From contig JAFGHC010000028.1 in assembly GCA_016939335.1 (NCBI GenBank), positions 1 to 43,548 on the forward strand: DNA of 43,548 nt. The letters run 5' to 3'. Positions within the stretch are counted from its first letter, which is position 1, and every line of letters starts with the position of its first letter. This document shows, piece by piece, positions 36,917 to 43,548 of the stretch. Both the position numbers and the translations under genes were made by a program. This DNA comes from Candidatus Saganbacteria bacterium. GTDB taxonomy: Bacteria > Margulisbacteria > WOR-1 > O2-12-FULL-45-9 > XYB2-FULL-48-7. The notes beneath the pieces were generated by a model, which searched no databases, was not told the origin of the DNA, and saw nothing but the letters and a program-made list of their open reading frames with translations.

Positions 36917-38329
36917 CTAAGGGTGGAGCCGTTCCTCTTTGAAGCCTTCTAATTTAAACATCTTATAGTTATTCGTTATATAGTCCTCGACCAGATAGAG
37001 TTTCGCGTCCGGCAATTCGGTTGTCCTGGTGAAATACTTGGCCGCCCGGGCGCGGAAGAAGCTGTTGTCCTCGCCGTAATAAAGGGCCGTTTCCCCTTTT
37101 TTCAGCCCGGGGATCCCCCAGAGCTCGTACTGTTCCGCGCCCCACGGCCGTCCGCTCATTAAGAAGCCGGTGGCCAGGTAGGTCGGCCGTTTGAGATAGA
37201 ACTCAAGCAGTGAGGCGGAAACGTTGGTTTTGGCGAAAACTTTATACTCCGGCGGCAGTTTGGCGGCAAGCCCGTAGTTTTGCCGGTACTCGGCCTGATG
37301 CAGCAGGACGCCGGGCGAAACAAGAAGCAGGATCGCCAGCACCAGGCCGGCGAACAGCGCCGTCCAGGTAATGAATTTTTTGAGCGACTTGCCGCGCTCG
37401 ATCAGATAGCCGACGGTCAGCGGCAGCGCGCCGAGGTAGCCGACTTCCGTCCAGTGCGCCCAGATCTTGACCTTGAACGAAAGGAGGAAAAAGAGGAGGA
37501 GGACCGGCGCGGAAAAAGCGAAGAGGAGCCTTGTCCCCGCGTCCTTTTTCAGGCCCCAGCGGTATACATTATATAAGGCGAAGATCAGGAAGGGGGTGTA
37601 ATGGACGAGCTGGTCGCCGGCGAACGGCAGAAAATTGGCCCCCCAGGCGTCGGCGGCCGCTTTGGCGCCGTGGAAGGCGAAGGAAGCCCAGGCGTGCTGG
37701 TAATTCCAGACGAGAACGGGAAGAAAGCAGGCGGCCGAGAGCAGAAAGCAGAGATAGGGCTCTTTCCGTTTCAGCCAGAAGCGGCTCCCCGGCTCGATCA
37801 GAAAAAAGATGGCAAGGCACGGCCAGAACAAAAACATCGTGTATTTACTAAGGCAGCCCAGGCCAATTATTATTCCCAATAGGCACCATAATTTTGATTT
37901 TTTATCTTTTATTTTTGATTTTATAGCCAGCGTCAGCACTAACAATGCCCCCGTCCAGCACAAGACCAGCGGCAGCTCGACGTACATCGTCAGCCAGACG
38001 GCGGCAAAGTGGGGGAGGACCTGGAACAGCACGGCCGACCAAACGGCGACTTTTTCGTCAAAGACTTTCTTGGCCAGGAAATAGACCAGCAGGGTTGTCA
38101 GCAGCGTGACGGCAACGCAGCCGAGCCGCAGCAGCGGGAGGCTTTCGCGCCCCAGGGTGAACAAATAACTGATGTAAGCCGCCATTGGCGGGTGATCGAC
38201 ATAGGAGAGGCTCAAGTGCTTCGCCCACAGCCAGTAGTACGATTCGTCGGCGGTCAGGGGGAAGAGGAGGGCGAGGCTAAACCTCAAGACGGAAGCGATC
38301 GTCAGGAAGATGATCAAGCTTATCGGCAT
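36917..38329 (-). CDS. ArnT/PMT-like membrane glycosyltransferase (GT39/GT83 type) 1
   Basis: The 470-aa polytopic protein has about 11-12 helices and the signature first loop TADESYYWLWAKHLSLSYVDHPP, with the acidic catalytic Asp-Glu. Such enzymes move sugars from polyprenyl-phosphate donors onto lipids or proteins on the periplasmic side. The C-terminal periplasmic part includes RPTYLATGFLMSGRPWGAEQYELWGIP, similar in plan to the third paralog. Acceptor and sugar are unknown. ATG 38329 is preceded by a TATAAT box 5 bases away. Confidence 0.85.
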   Translation of the reverse strand: MPISLIIFLTIASVLRFSLALLFPLTADESYYWLWAKHLSLSYVDHPPMAAYISYLFTLGRESLPLLRLGCVAVTLLTTLLVYFLAKKVFDEKVAVWSAVLFQVLPHFAAVWLTMYVELPLVLCWTGALLVLTLAIKSKIKDKKSKLWCLLGIIIGLGCLSKYTMFLFWPCLAIFFLIEPGSRFWLKRKEPYLCFLLSAACFLPVLVWNYQHAWASFAFHGAKAAADAWGANFLPFAGDQLVHYTPFLIFALYNVYRWGLKKDAGTRLLFAFSAPVLLLFFLLSFKVKIWAHWTEVGYLGALPLTVGYLIERGKSLKKFITWTALFAGLVLAILLLVSPGVLLHQAEYRQNYGLAAKLPPEYKVFAKTNVSASLLEFYLKRPTYLATGFLMSGRPWGAEQYELWGIPGLKKGETALYYGEDNSFFRARAAKYFTRTTELPDAKLYLVEDYITNNYKMFKLEGFKEERLHP

Positions 38330-38334
38330 GATTC

Positions 38335-38340
38335 ATTATA
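38335..38340 (-). promoter_or_regulatory. Promoter -10 box of glycosyltransferase 1
   Basis: On the minus strand TATAAT ends 5 bases before ATG 38329 with no ribosome site. Confidence 0.5.
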
Positions 38341-38346
38341 GCATTA

Positions 38347-38448
38347 TTACTACTCGAATCCCCGAATGTCGGCTCTAATCCCCGAATATTTCCCGAATTA
38401 GAGTCATATTCGTGTATTCGAGCCCTAATTCGTAAATTCGGGAAGTAA
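38347..38448 (-). repeat. CGAAT-type hairpin repeat between glycosyltransferases
   Basis: TCGAATCCCCGAATGTCGGC and CTCTAATCCCCGAATATTTC face CGTGTATTCGAGCCCTAATT and CGTAAATTCGGGAAG. It follows the stop of glycosyltransferase 2 and may end that transcript. Confidence 0.65.
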
Positions 38449-40173
38449 TTAAAACACTTTGACCAGCGTCGAATAGCTGTCCCGCCCCAGCTCCGAGACC
38501 ATCCCGCGATAAGCGAGCCGCCGCCAGCTCCGCGTGTCGGAGAGGACGAGCGCTTCCCCTTTGGCCAGCGCCGCTTTCAGCTCTTCCCCTTCCCAGAAGT
38601 ACCGGTCGGCCGGCCCGGCCATAAAATCGACGTACAATAGATCGGGACTGTAAAATAAATTCCGGTCGTGCGGCCGGTAAATATAGAATTTGAACCCTTC
38701 GGCCCGGTATTCCCGGATAATCCCCGGCCAGGTGACGTCGGGATTGAAAGCGTCGGCCAGGGGCTTCGTATTGTAAAAGAGAACGGCGTAGGCAAGACAG
38801 ACAAGGGCGAAACAAAGGGCAAGAAATGAGGGAGAGGGCTTAAAGAGAAAAAAGGCAAGAAAGGCGAGAGAAACGACAAAGAGGGCGAGCGGCGGGAGCG
38901 CCGCGACCAGGCTGAAACCCTGCGGATTGACCGGTTTGATCAGCAGCGCGATCAAAATGGCGGCAAAAAGCGCCAGGAAGAAGATTTGAAAGCCGATCAG
39001 GCAACCGCGACGTTTGTTCCGCGCCAAGCCGATCAATTTCAGCGCCGCCAGTATCGCCAGCGGCGGCACGAAAATGACGAAAGTGCGCAGATCGCTGATC
39101 TTATAGAAGAAGAGGAGAAAAAGGAAATTCGACCAGAACCATAACGAGCAGAACGTGTTCAGATTAAGCTTTCGGCTCGTAACTTCAAACTTCAAACGAC
39201 AAAATCCCAAACAATTTCCAAGTCCTAAGTCCCAGGAGTTGGATTTTGGCATTTGATCTTGTGATTTGTTTTGATGTTTGATGTTTGATGTTGGGATTTT
39301 ATTAGGCCTCTTCCAGGGCAGCTTTATCCCGGTTAAGGCCAGCGGCGTCCACGGGAAGACGGCGATCAGCAGGAAGCCGATGATCGAATAATAAAAGCCG
39401 AAGCCGAGATAGCCGGCGTTGTATTTGCTCGCGAGCGTGATGCTTTTTAAATAAGGGAGCCATTGGTCTTTCAAAACGAATGCTTGAGCGCAGAGCACGC
39501 TCCCGATGGTGAGGGCGAAGAGGGAAAGGGAGAGTAACGAGTAACGGGTAACGAGAATGGAGAAGAGTGTTTTACGGGCGCGGGAATTGAAGATCAGAAG
39601 AAATACGAGCGTTAAAAGCGGCGGGAGCAGCCCGAAGCCGCTCTTGGTCAGGAAGCCGAGCGCCAGGGCGGCGGAAAAGATCAGCAGATAAGCCGGCTTG
39701 GCCTTTTTCAGAACAGCGTAGAGCGAGAGGTTGGCCAGCATGACAAAAACGGTCAGCGGCAGGTCGAGCTTCGGCGCGCGCGAATAGACCACAAGGCACA
39801 GGCTGGTCGCGGCGATCAGCGCCGCATAGAGCGCGATCTTTTTTGCGGCGAGGGTCGCGAGCAGGTAATAGAAGAGCGCCAGGAATAAAGTGAAATAAAG
39901 GGCGTTGGGGAAATGAATGGTCAGCTCATTGACGCCGCCGAGCGCGGGGAACCAGGCGAGCAGCCAGAGGCCGGCCGGCGGCTTGTCGAAAAATGACGAA
40001 GGGTCGCCGGCTGTGACGAGCGGGGCGAGCCACTCCCCGTGCACGACCATGTTCTTGGCCGCCAGCGCGTAAGTCGAGGCGTCGTCGGTCAGCAAAGGGT
40101 TGCGCGGCAGCGTCAGGAACGAAGCGGCGATAAAGAGCGCCAGGATGACGAGCAGCATTTCCCGCGGTTTCAC
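38449..40173 (-). CDS. ArnT/PMT-like membrane glycosyltransferase 2
   Basis: The 574-aa polytopic protein has the first periplasmic loop LLTDDASTYALAAKNMVVHG and SFFDKPPAGLWLLAWFPALG, the Asp and DKPP motifs typical of ArnT-like enzymes, followed by about 12 helices and a soluble C-terminal domain. Residues about 288-331 are encoded by an AT-rich repeat between two helices. ATG 40173 overlaps the stop of glycosyltransferase 3 by 4 bases, so the two are co-translated. Acceptor unknown. Confidence 0.85.
   Translation of the reverse strand: MKPREMLLVILALFIAASFLTLPRNPLLTDDASTYALAAKNMVVHGEWLAPLVTAGDPSSFFDKPPAGLWLLAWFPALGGVNELTIHFPNALYFTLFLALFYYLLATLAAKKIALYAALIAATSLCLVVYSRAPKLDLPLTVFVMLANLSLYAVLKKAKPAYLLIFSAALALGFLTKSGFGLLPPLLTLVFLLIFNSRARKTLFSILVTRYSLLSLSLFALTIGSVLCAQAFVLKDQWLPYLKSITLASKYNAGYLGFGFYYSIIGFLLIAVFPWTPLALTGIKLPWKRPNKIPTSNIKHQNKSQDQMPKSNSWDLGLGNCLGFCRLKFEVTSRKLNLNTFCSLWFWSNFLFLLFFYKISDLRTFVIFVPPLAILAALKLIGLARNKRRGCLIGFQIFFLALFAAILIALLIKPVNPQGFSLVAALPPLALFVVSLAFLAFFLFKPSPSFLALCFALVCLAYAVLFYNTKPLADAFNPDVTWPGIIREYRAEGFKFYIYRPHDRNLFYSPDLLYVDFMAGPADRYFWEGEELKAALAKGEALVLSDTRSWRRLAYRGMVSELGRDSYSTLVKVF
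39180..39310 (-). repeat. AT-rich hairpin repeat in frame inside glycosyltransferase 2
   Basis: On the coding strand CCAACATCAAACATCAAACA and CACAAGATCAAATGCC are followed by TTGGAAATTGTTTGGGATTT and TTTGAAGTTTGAAGTT. The tract reads KIPTSNIKHQNKSQDQMPKS and beyond, hydrophilic residues between membrane helices. Confidence 0.75.
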
Positions 40174-41543
40174 GGCAGCGTCCCTCCCCTGAAGCCGGCG
40201 CCGGCGTAAACTACCGTTCTGGTCGGGATGTCGGAATCTTTGGCGAAAAGGCGCGGCTGTTCATCGGCCGTCAGTCTGGCGAAGAGCGGCTTCAGTTTGG
40301 CGGCCAGCTCCGGCTCGCCCAGCGCGAAATAAATGACGTTGTCGCCCCGTTTGAGTTCGGGTTTTCCCCAGAGGTCGTACTGCGGGTGCCGGCCGGGCGG
40401 CAGATAAGTTCTGACGCGGCCGTGGAACGCCACCAGCCCCGCCACCCCTAAATTATTACTTATAATGTAGGTGCGGCCGGCGCGGGGCGCCGCGCCGGAG
40501 AGGTAGGCGGGCAGCTGCCGGTTGAGCCGGTATTCGCGGCCGGCGAGTTCTGCGGGGACCGGATAGCGCAGGAAATACGCGAGCGCGGGGAGCGCGACGG
40601 CCAGCGCAAAGCAGACCGCGGCCCAGCGCCAGCGCCGTTTCCATTCAGCCGTTTGCAGCAGCACGGGAAGATAGGCGGTCGCCGTCCAATGGCCGCCGAG
40701 GATGACCGGGAAAGAAAGGAGCGTGAAAGGGAGAAAGACGGCGCTCGACATCACCGCCGGCAGGCTGCGGTCGCGCCCGGTCAACAGCCGGACGGCGTTC
40801 CGGCAGGCGGCGAAAAAGAGCGGAGGAGTGTAGAGCGCCAGCTGCAGCAGGGCGGAATAGGCGAAGTTATAAAGCCAGGGGCCGGACGCCCGGCTGCCGT
40901 GATAACTGAAGGACGGCCAGTGGCGGCTGGCTTCCCAGCCGATCAGCGGGACGAGCAGCGCCAGCGAGATCAGCGCCGCGAGGTACGGCTCTTTTCTCGC
41001 CAGCCAGAAACGCTGTTCGGGCTCGATCAGCAAGTAAACTAAAACACCCAGCGCGAAAAGCGCCATGCCGAAGTCGCTCAAGAGCCCCAGCCCGGCCGTT
41101 ACCCCCAGCCAGTACCAGGGCCCGCTCGACCGGCGGCGGATTATCCGGGCGAAAAGATAAAAGCTTAGGGCAAAAAAGAAAAGAAGGAGGAGCTGCGGCA
41201 CCAGGAAGAGACCGCCGCCGAAAACCGTCGGCAGCAGGTTAAAGAGGACGGCGGCCGCCGCTCCCGCTTTTTCGCCGTAAAGTTCCTTCCCGGTCAGATA
41301 AATGATGACCGAGGTCAGCAGCACCAGGCCGAGGGCGCAGCAGCGGACCGCGAGCTCGCTCGGCCCGAACACGGCGGTCAGGAGGTAATTGACATAGGCG
41401 ATCAGCGGCGGATGGTCGAGATAGCCCCAGGCCGGGTGCTGGCCCCAGAGCCAGTAGTACCCTTCGTCGCCGATCAGCGGGAAATACGGGACTAGAAAGA
41501 GCTTGGCCAGGTTAAGACCGATTAAGAATAAGACGAGATTCAT
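40170..41543 (-). CDS. ArnT/PMT-like membrane glycosyltransferase 3
   Basis: The 457-aa polytopic protein carries the signature PLIGDEGYYWLWGQHPAWGY followed by LDHPPLIAYVNYLL, close to that of glycosyltransferase 1, and about 11 helices. It ends with a periplasmic domain (VRTYLPPGRHPQYDLWGKPE). It heads a two-gene minus-strand operon with glycosyltransferase 2. Its TATAAT box lies 6 bases before ATG 41543. It likely decorates a lipid-linked or LPS-type glycan. Confidence 0.87.
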   Translation of the reverse strand: MNLVLFLIGLNLAKLFLVPYFPLIGDEGYYWLWGQHPAWGYLDHPPLIAYVNYLLTAVFGPSELAVRCCALGLVLLTSVIIYLTGKELYGEKAGAAAAVLFNLLPTVFGGGLFLVPQLLLLFFFALSFYLFARIIRRRSSGPWYWLGVTAGLGLLSDFGMALFALGVLVYLLIEPEQRFWLARKEPYLAALISLALLVPLIGWEASRHWPSFSYHGSRASGPWLYNFAYSALLQLALYTPPLFFAACRNAVRLLTGRDRSLPAVMSSAVFLPFTLLSFPVILGGHWTATAYLPVLLQTAEWKRRWRWAAVCFALAVALPALAYFLRYPVPAELAGREYRLNRQLPAYLSGAAPRAGRTYIISNNLGVAGLVAFHGRVRTYLPPGRHPQYDLWGKPELKRGDNVIYFALGEPELAAKLKPLFARLTADEQPRLFAKDSDIPTRTVVYAGAGFRGGTLP

Positions 41544-41545
41544 GA

Positions 41546-41555
41546 TAAAATTATA
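41546..41555. promoter_or_regulatory. Overlapping divergent -10 boxes
   Basis: TAAAAT (41546-41551, plus strand) ends 6 bases before ATG 41558. TATAAT on the minus strand (41555-41550) ends 6 bases before ATG 41543. The two boxes share two bases, and only 14 bases separate the two start codons. Confidence 0.6.
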
Positions 41556-41557
41556 AC

Positions 41558-42373
41558 ATGCCGAACGTTCAGAATATCGGCCTGATGATCACCAATAACG
41601 AGGATGACGTTATCGAAGAGGTGATGGAGGCCAATAAAAAATATTTCGACAGGATCCTCGTCCTCGACGGGTCGAGCGACCGGACCGAAGAGATCCTGCG
41701 CAGCTACGACTGCGTCAAATATTTCCTCAAGGACAGCGAGATCATCGGCCAACTGCCCGGCCGCAAGTTCGAGGACGGCGCCCGCCAGTTCCTCCTGCAA
41801 AAAGCCCAGGAAATGTACCCCGTGGAGGGCTGGTTCACCCTCCTGCACGGCGACGAGATCTGGCACGACGATCCCAACCGGGTCGCCGAGCAGGCGGAGA
41901 AAGCGCGCGCCGAGAAGGTCAACTGGTACGTGATGAACTTTTTCCTCCACACTTCCGACAAAGGCCGCGACCTTGAGGCGGTCAGGTCGGTTGAGGAGCG
42001 CGTCCTCTGGTATTGCCCCGGCTACCTCGAGATCCGCTCGTTCCGCAACAAGCCCGGCATCCGTTACGAGCTCGGGCAGAAGAACAATGTCATCCCGCGG
42101 GGGATCGGCTGGCAGATCTACAAGCATTTCCCGGTCTACAAGCACTATCCGTTCCGCTCGGTGGCGCAGATCATGAAGAAACAGGCGTCGCACCGGGCGA
42201 CCGGCTTTAATCAAACCTACGAAGGCTTCAACCGCGACAACTGTTTTCTCGAGATCCTGCCCAATTACAAGGTCGCCCGCAGGTTCGACGGTTCGTTCCA
42301 CGAGTTCGAGCTCAAGGACCAGGGGACCCTTTTCTGGCGCTGGCTGCGGGGGAGCAGGTATATAACTTGGTAA
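41558..42373 (+). CDS. GT2-like (GT-A fold) glycosyltransferase
   Basis: The 271-aa soluble protein has a truncated GT-A pattern: NIGLMITNNEDDVIEEVMEA, the nucleotide-binding LDGSSDRTEEIL, and a DxD-like LHGDEIWHDD. The remainder, with GIRYELGQKNNVIPRGIGWQ and many aromatic and basic residues, resembles glycosyltransferases in surface-glycan clusters. It overlaps the GT9 gene by 7 bases. Donor and acceptor are unknown. Confidence 0.75.
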   Translation: MPNVQNIGLMITNNEDDVIEEVMEANKKYFDRILVLDGSSDRTEEILRSYDCVKYFLKDSEIIGQLPGRKFEDGARQFLLQKAQEMYPVEGWFTLLHGDEIWHDDPNRVAEQAEKARAEKVNWYVMNFFLHTSDKGRDLEAVRSVEERVLWYCPGYLEIRSFRNKPGIRYELGQKNNVIPRGIGWQIYKHFPVYKHYPFRSVAQIMKKQASHRATGFNQTYEGFNRDNCFLEILPNYKVARRFDGSFHEFELKDQGTLFWRWLRGSRYITW

Positions 42374-43365
42374 GGATATTGATCGTCAAGCTCGGCGCGC
42401 TCGGCGACGTCCTGCGGACGACCTCGCTCCTCCCCGGGCTGGCCGAAAAATTCGCCCCGGCGGAGCTCGATTGGATCACTGCGGACGCCGCCAGCGAACT
42501 CCTCGATTGGAACCCGTACCTTTCCCGCGTCCTGGCCTGGGACGAGCGCGACGGGGCGGGGAGTTATGACCTGGTCATCGGCCTCGAGGACGAGAAGGAC
42601 GTCTGCCGTTTTGCCTCAACTGTCGACGCTAAAGAGGTCATCGGCGCTTATTTGTCAAAAGGGAGGATCACTTATACCCCTTCGGCCTGGTTCGACATGT
42701 CGGTCATCTCGCGCTTTGGCCTCGAGCAGGCCAACAGCCTGAAACAAAAGAACGAAAAAACTTACCAGCAGCACATGGCCGACCTCCTCGGCATCAAGGT
42801 CTCGCCCTACGTCTTCAAGCTGCAGCCCGACGAGATCGAGTACGGGCGGAAAGTGGTGAAAGATCTAGGGATAGGGATAAAGGAGAAGATCGTGGGGGTC
42901 AACACCGGGGCGGGGAAGCGCTGGCCGCAGAAGAGCTGGGGGAGCGAACAGACGATCGACCTGGTCAAACGGATCAGGGACGAGCTCGGGGCGGTTTCGC
43001 TCATCCTCGGCGGCCTTGACGAGCGGGCGCGCAACCGGGCGATCGCGCGGGAGACCGGCATGCCCGAGACCGGCGTCCACTCCCTGCGCGGCTTCGCCGG
43101 CGTCGTCAACCGGTGTGCCGTTCTGCTTTCCAGCGACAGCCTGGCGCTCCATTTCGGCATCGCGCTGAACAAGCGCCTGGTCGTCTTCTTCGGGCCGACC
43201 TCGGCCGCGGAGATCGAGCTTTACGGGCTGGGCGAGAAACTGGCGCCGGATAAGCCTTGCGCCGTCTGTTATAAGAAATCTTGCGAGCTGAAACCGAACT
43301 GCATGGACGATCTCCCGGTCGGCACGGTCTTTCAGGCGGTCAGGCGGCAGCTTGGGGCTTCGTAA
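42367..43365 (+). CDS. GT9 heptosyltransferase-like glycosyltransferase
   Basis: The 332-aa GT-B enzyme begins RILIVKLGALGDVLRTTSLL, the classical GT9/WaaF-type N-terminus, and has the C-terminal donor-site region GVNTGAGKRWPQKSW, LILGGLDERARNRAIA and SSDSLALHFGIALNKRLVVFFGPTS (cut: SDSLALHFGIALNK). This family adds heptose or related sugars to LPS core, supporting an outer membrane. Start is TTG 42367, which overlaps the preceding stop; no ATG fits the family N-terminus. The C-terminus has a Cys cluster (CAVCYKKSCELKPNCMDDLP), also seen in many GT9 members. Confidence 0.88.
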   Translation: MVRILIVKLGALGDVLRTTSLLPGLAEKFAPAELDWITADAASELLDWNPYLSRVLAWDERDGAGSYDLVIGLEDEKDVCRFASTVDAKEVIGAYLSKGRITYTPSAWFDMSVISRFGLEQANSLKQKNEKTYQQHMADLLGIKVSPYVFKLQPDEIEYGRKVVKDLGIGIKEKIVGVNTGAGKRWPQKSWGSEQTIDLVKRIRDELGAVSLILGGLDERARNRAIARETGMPETGVHSLRGFAGVVNRCAVLLSSDSLALHFGIALNKRLVVFFGPTSAAEIELYGLGEKLAPDKPCAVCYKKSCELKPNCMDDLPVGTVFQAVRRQLGAS

Positions 43366-43389
43366 CCTCCAGCCCTCACCCGGCTCGCA

Positions 43390-43548
43390 TGCGTGAGATA
43401 AATCACAAATAACAAATTACAAATAACAAACAATACCAAATTACCGAAATTTAAAGGCTCAAAACCGCCGAAGTTTATCCCATTTGGCCATTGTGATTTA
43501 GAAATTGTTTGTGATTTGTTATTTGATGCTTGTTATTTAAGCGGATGA
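43390..43548 (+). repeat. AT-rich hairpin repeat at window end
   Basis: AATCACAAATAACAAATTAC and AACAAACAAT on the left face ATTGTTTGTGATTTGTTATT and TGATGCTTGTTATTT on the right. It is the same family as 14825-14995, with TTTGTTATTTGATGCTTG in common. It may terminate the glycosyltransferase transcript; nothing else is seen here. Confidence 0.65.

Overview
The window comes from the chromosome of a moderately GC-rich, diderm (Gram-negative type) bacterium. A signal-peptide beta-barrel protein and a heptosyltransferase-like GT9 enzyme point to an outer membrane with LPS-like glycans. The proton-type F1Fo ATP synthase, NfnAB-type transhydrogenase, split CarB, radical SAM enzymes and heavy load of short palindromic repeats would suit an uncultivated lineage (for example Margulisbacteria/WOR-1 or Omnitrophota relatives). 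That placement is a guess; no rRNA or marker alignment was possible. No tRNA, rRNA, CRISPR array, prophage or transposase gene was recognised.

Layout. (1) 1-16.6 kb is a nitrogen and glutamine block on the + strand: outer-membrane barrel, amtB, glnB (PII), glnA, gltB, gltD, carA, N-terminal half of carB, an NfnA/NfnB pair and glutamine-dependent nadE. Two near-identical sigma-54 promoters, each with a TACAA-NN-TTGTA dyad at exactly the same distance upstream, drive the barrel gene and glnA. A set of competing inverted repeats between glnA and gltB may control gltB translation. (2) 16.6-25.1 kb holds signalling genes: a hybrid histidine kinase with its receiver, a FabF-like ketosynthase, a methyltransferase, a histidine kinase whose phosphoacceptor His is Asn, and two tandem kinase-less membrane/coiled-coil sensors. 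A low-GC patch (about 18.74-21.42 kb) begins and ends inside genes. (3) 25.2-31.5 kb is a complete ATP synthase operon, atpZ-B-E-F-H-A-G-D-C, with a very short epsilon subunit. (4) 31.5-36.9 kb holds two overlooked small minus-strand genes (54 and 44 aa), a COG1313-type radical SAM protein, a secreted alpha/beta hydrolase, hisS and AmrS. (5) 36.9-43.4 kb is an envelope-glycan block: three ArnT/PMT-like membrane glycosyltransferases on the - strand and a GT2-like plus a GT9 enzyme on the + strand.

Two features run through the whole window. First, genes that head transcripts usually have a TATAAT-like box 5-7 (once 11) bases before the start codon and no Shine-Dalgarno, which suggests leaderless mRNAs; genes inside operons have ordinary ribosome binding sites or ATGA-type overlaps. 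Second, several families of short palindromic or tandem repeats occur both between genes and in frame inside conserved genes (gltB, gltD, nfnA, nfnB, atpD, the COG1313 gene, hisS, a glycosyltransferase), where they add surplus peptide segments.
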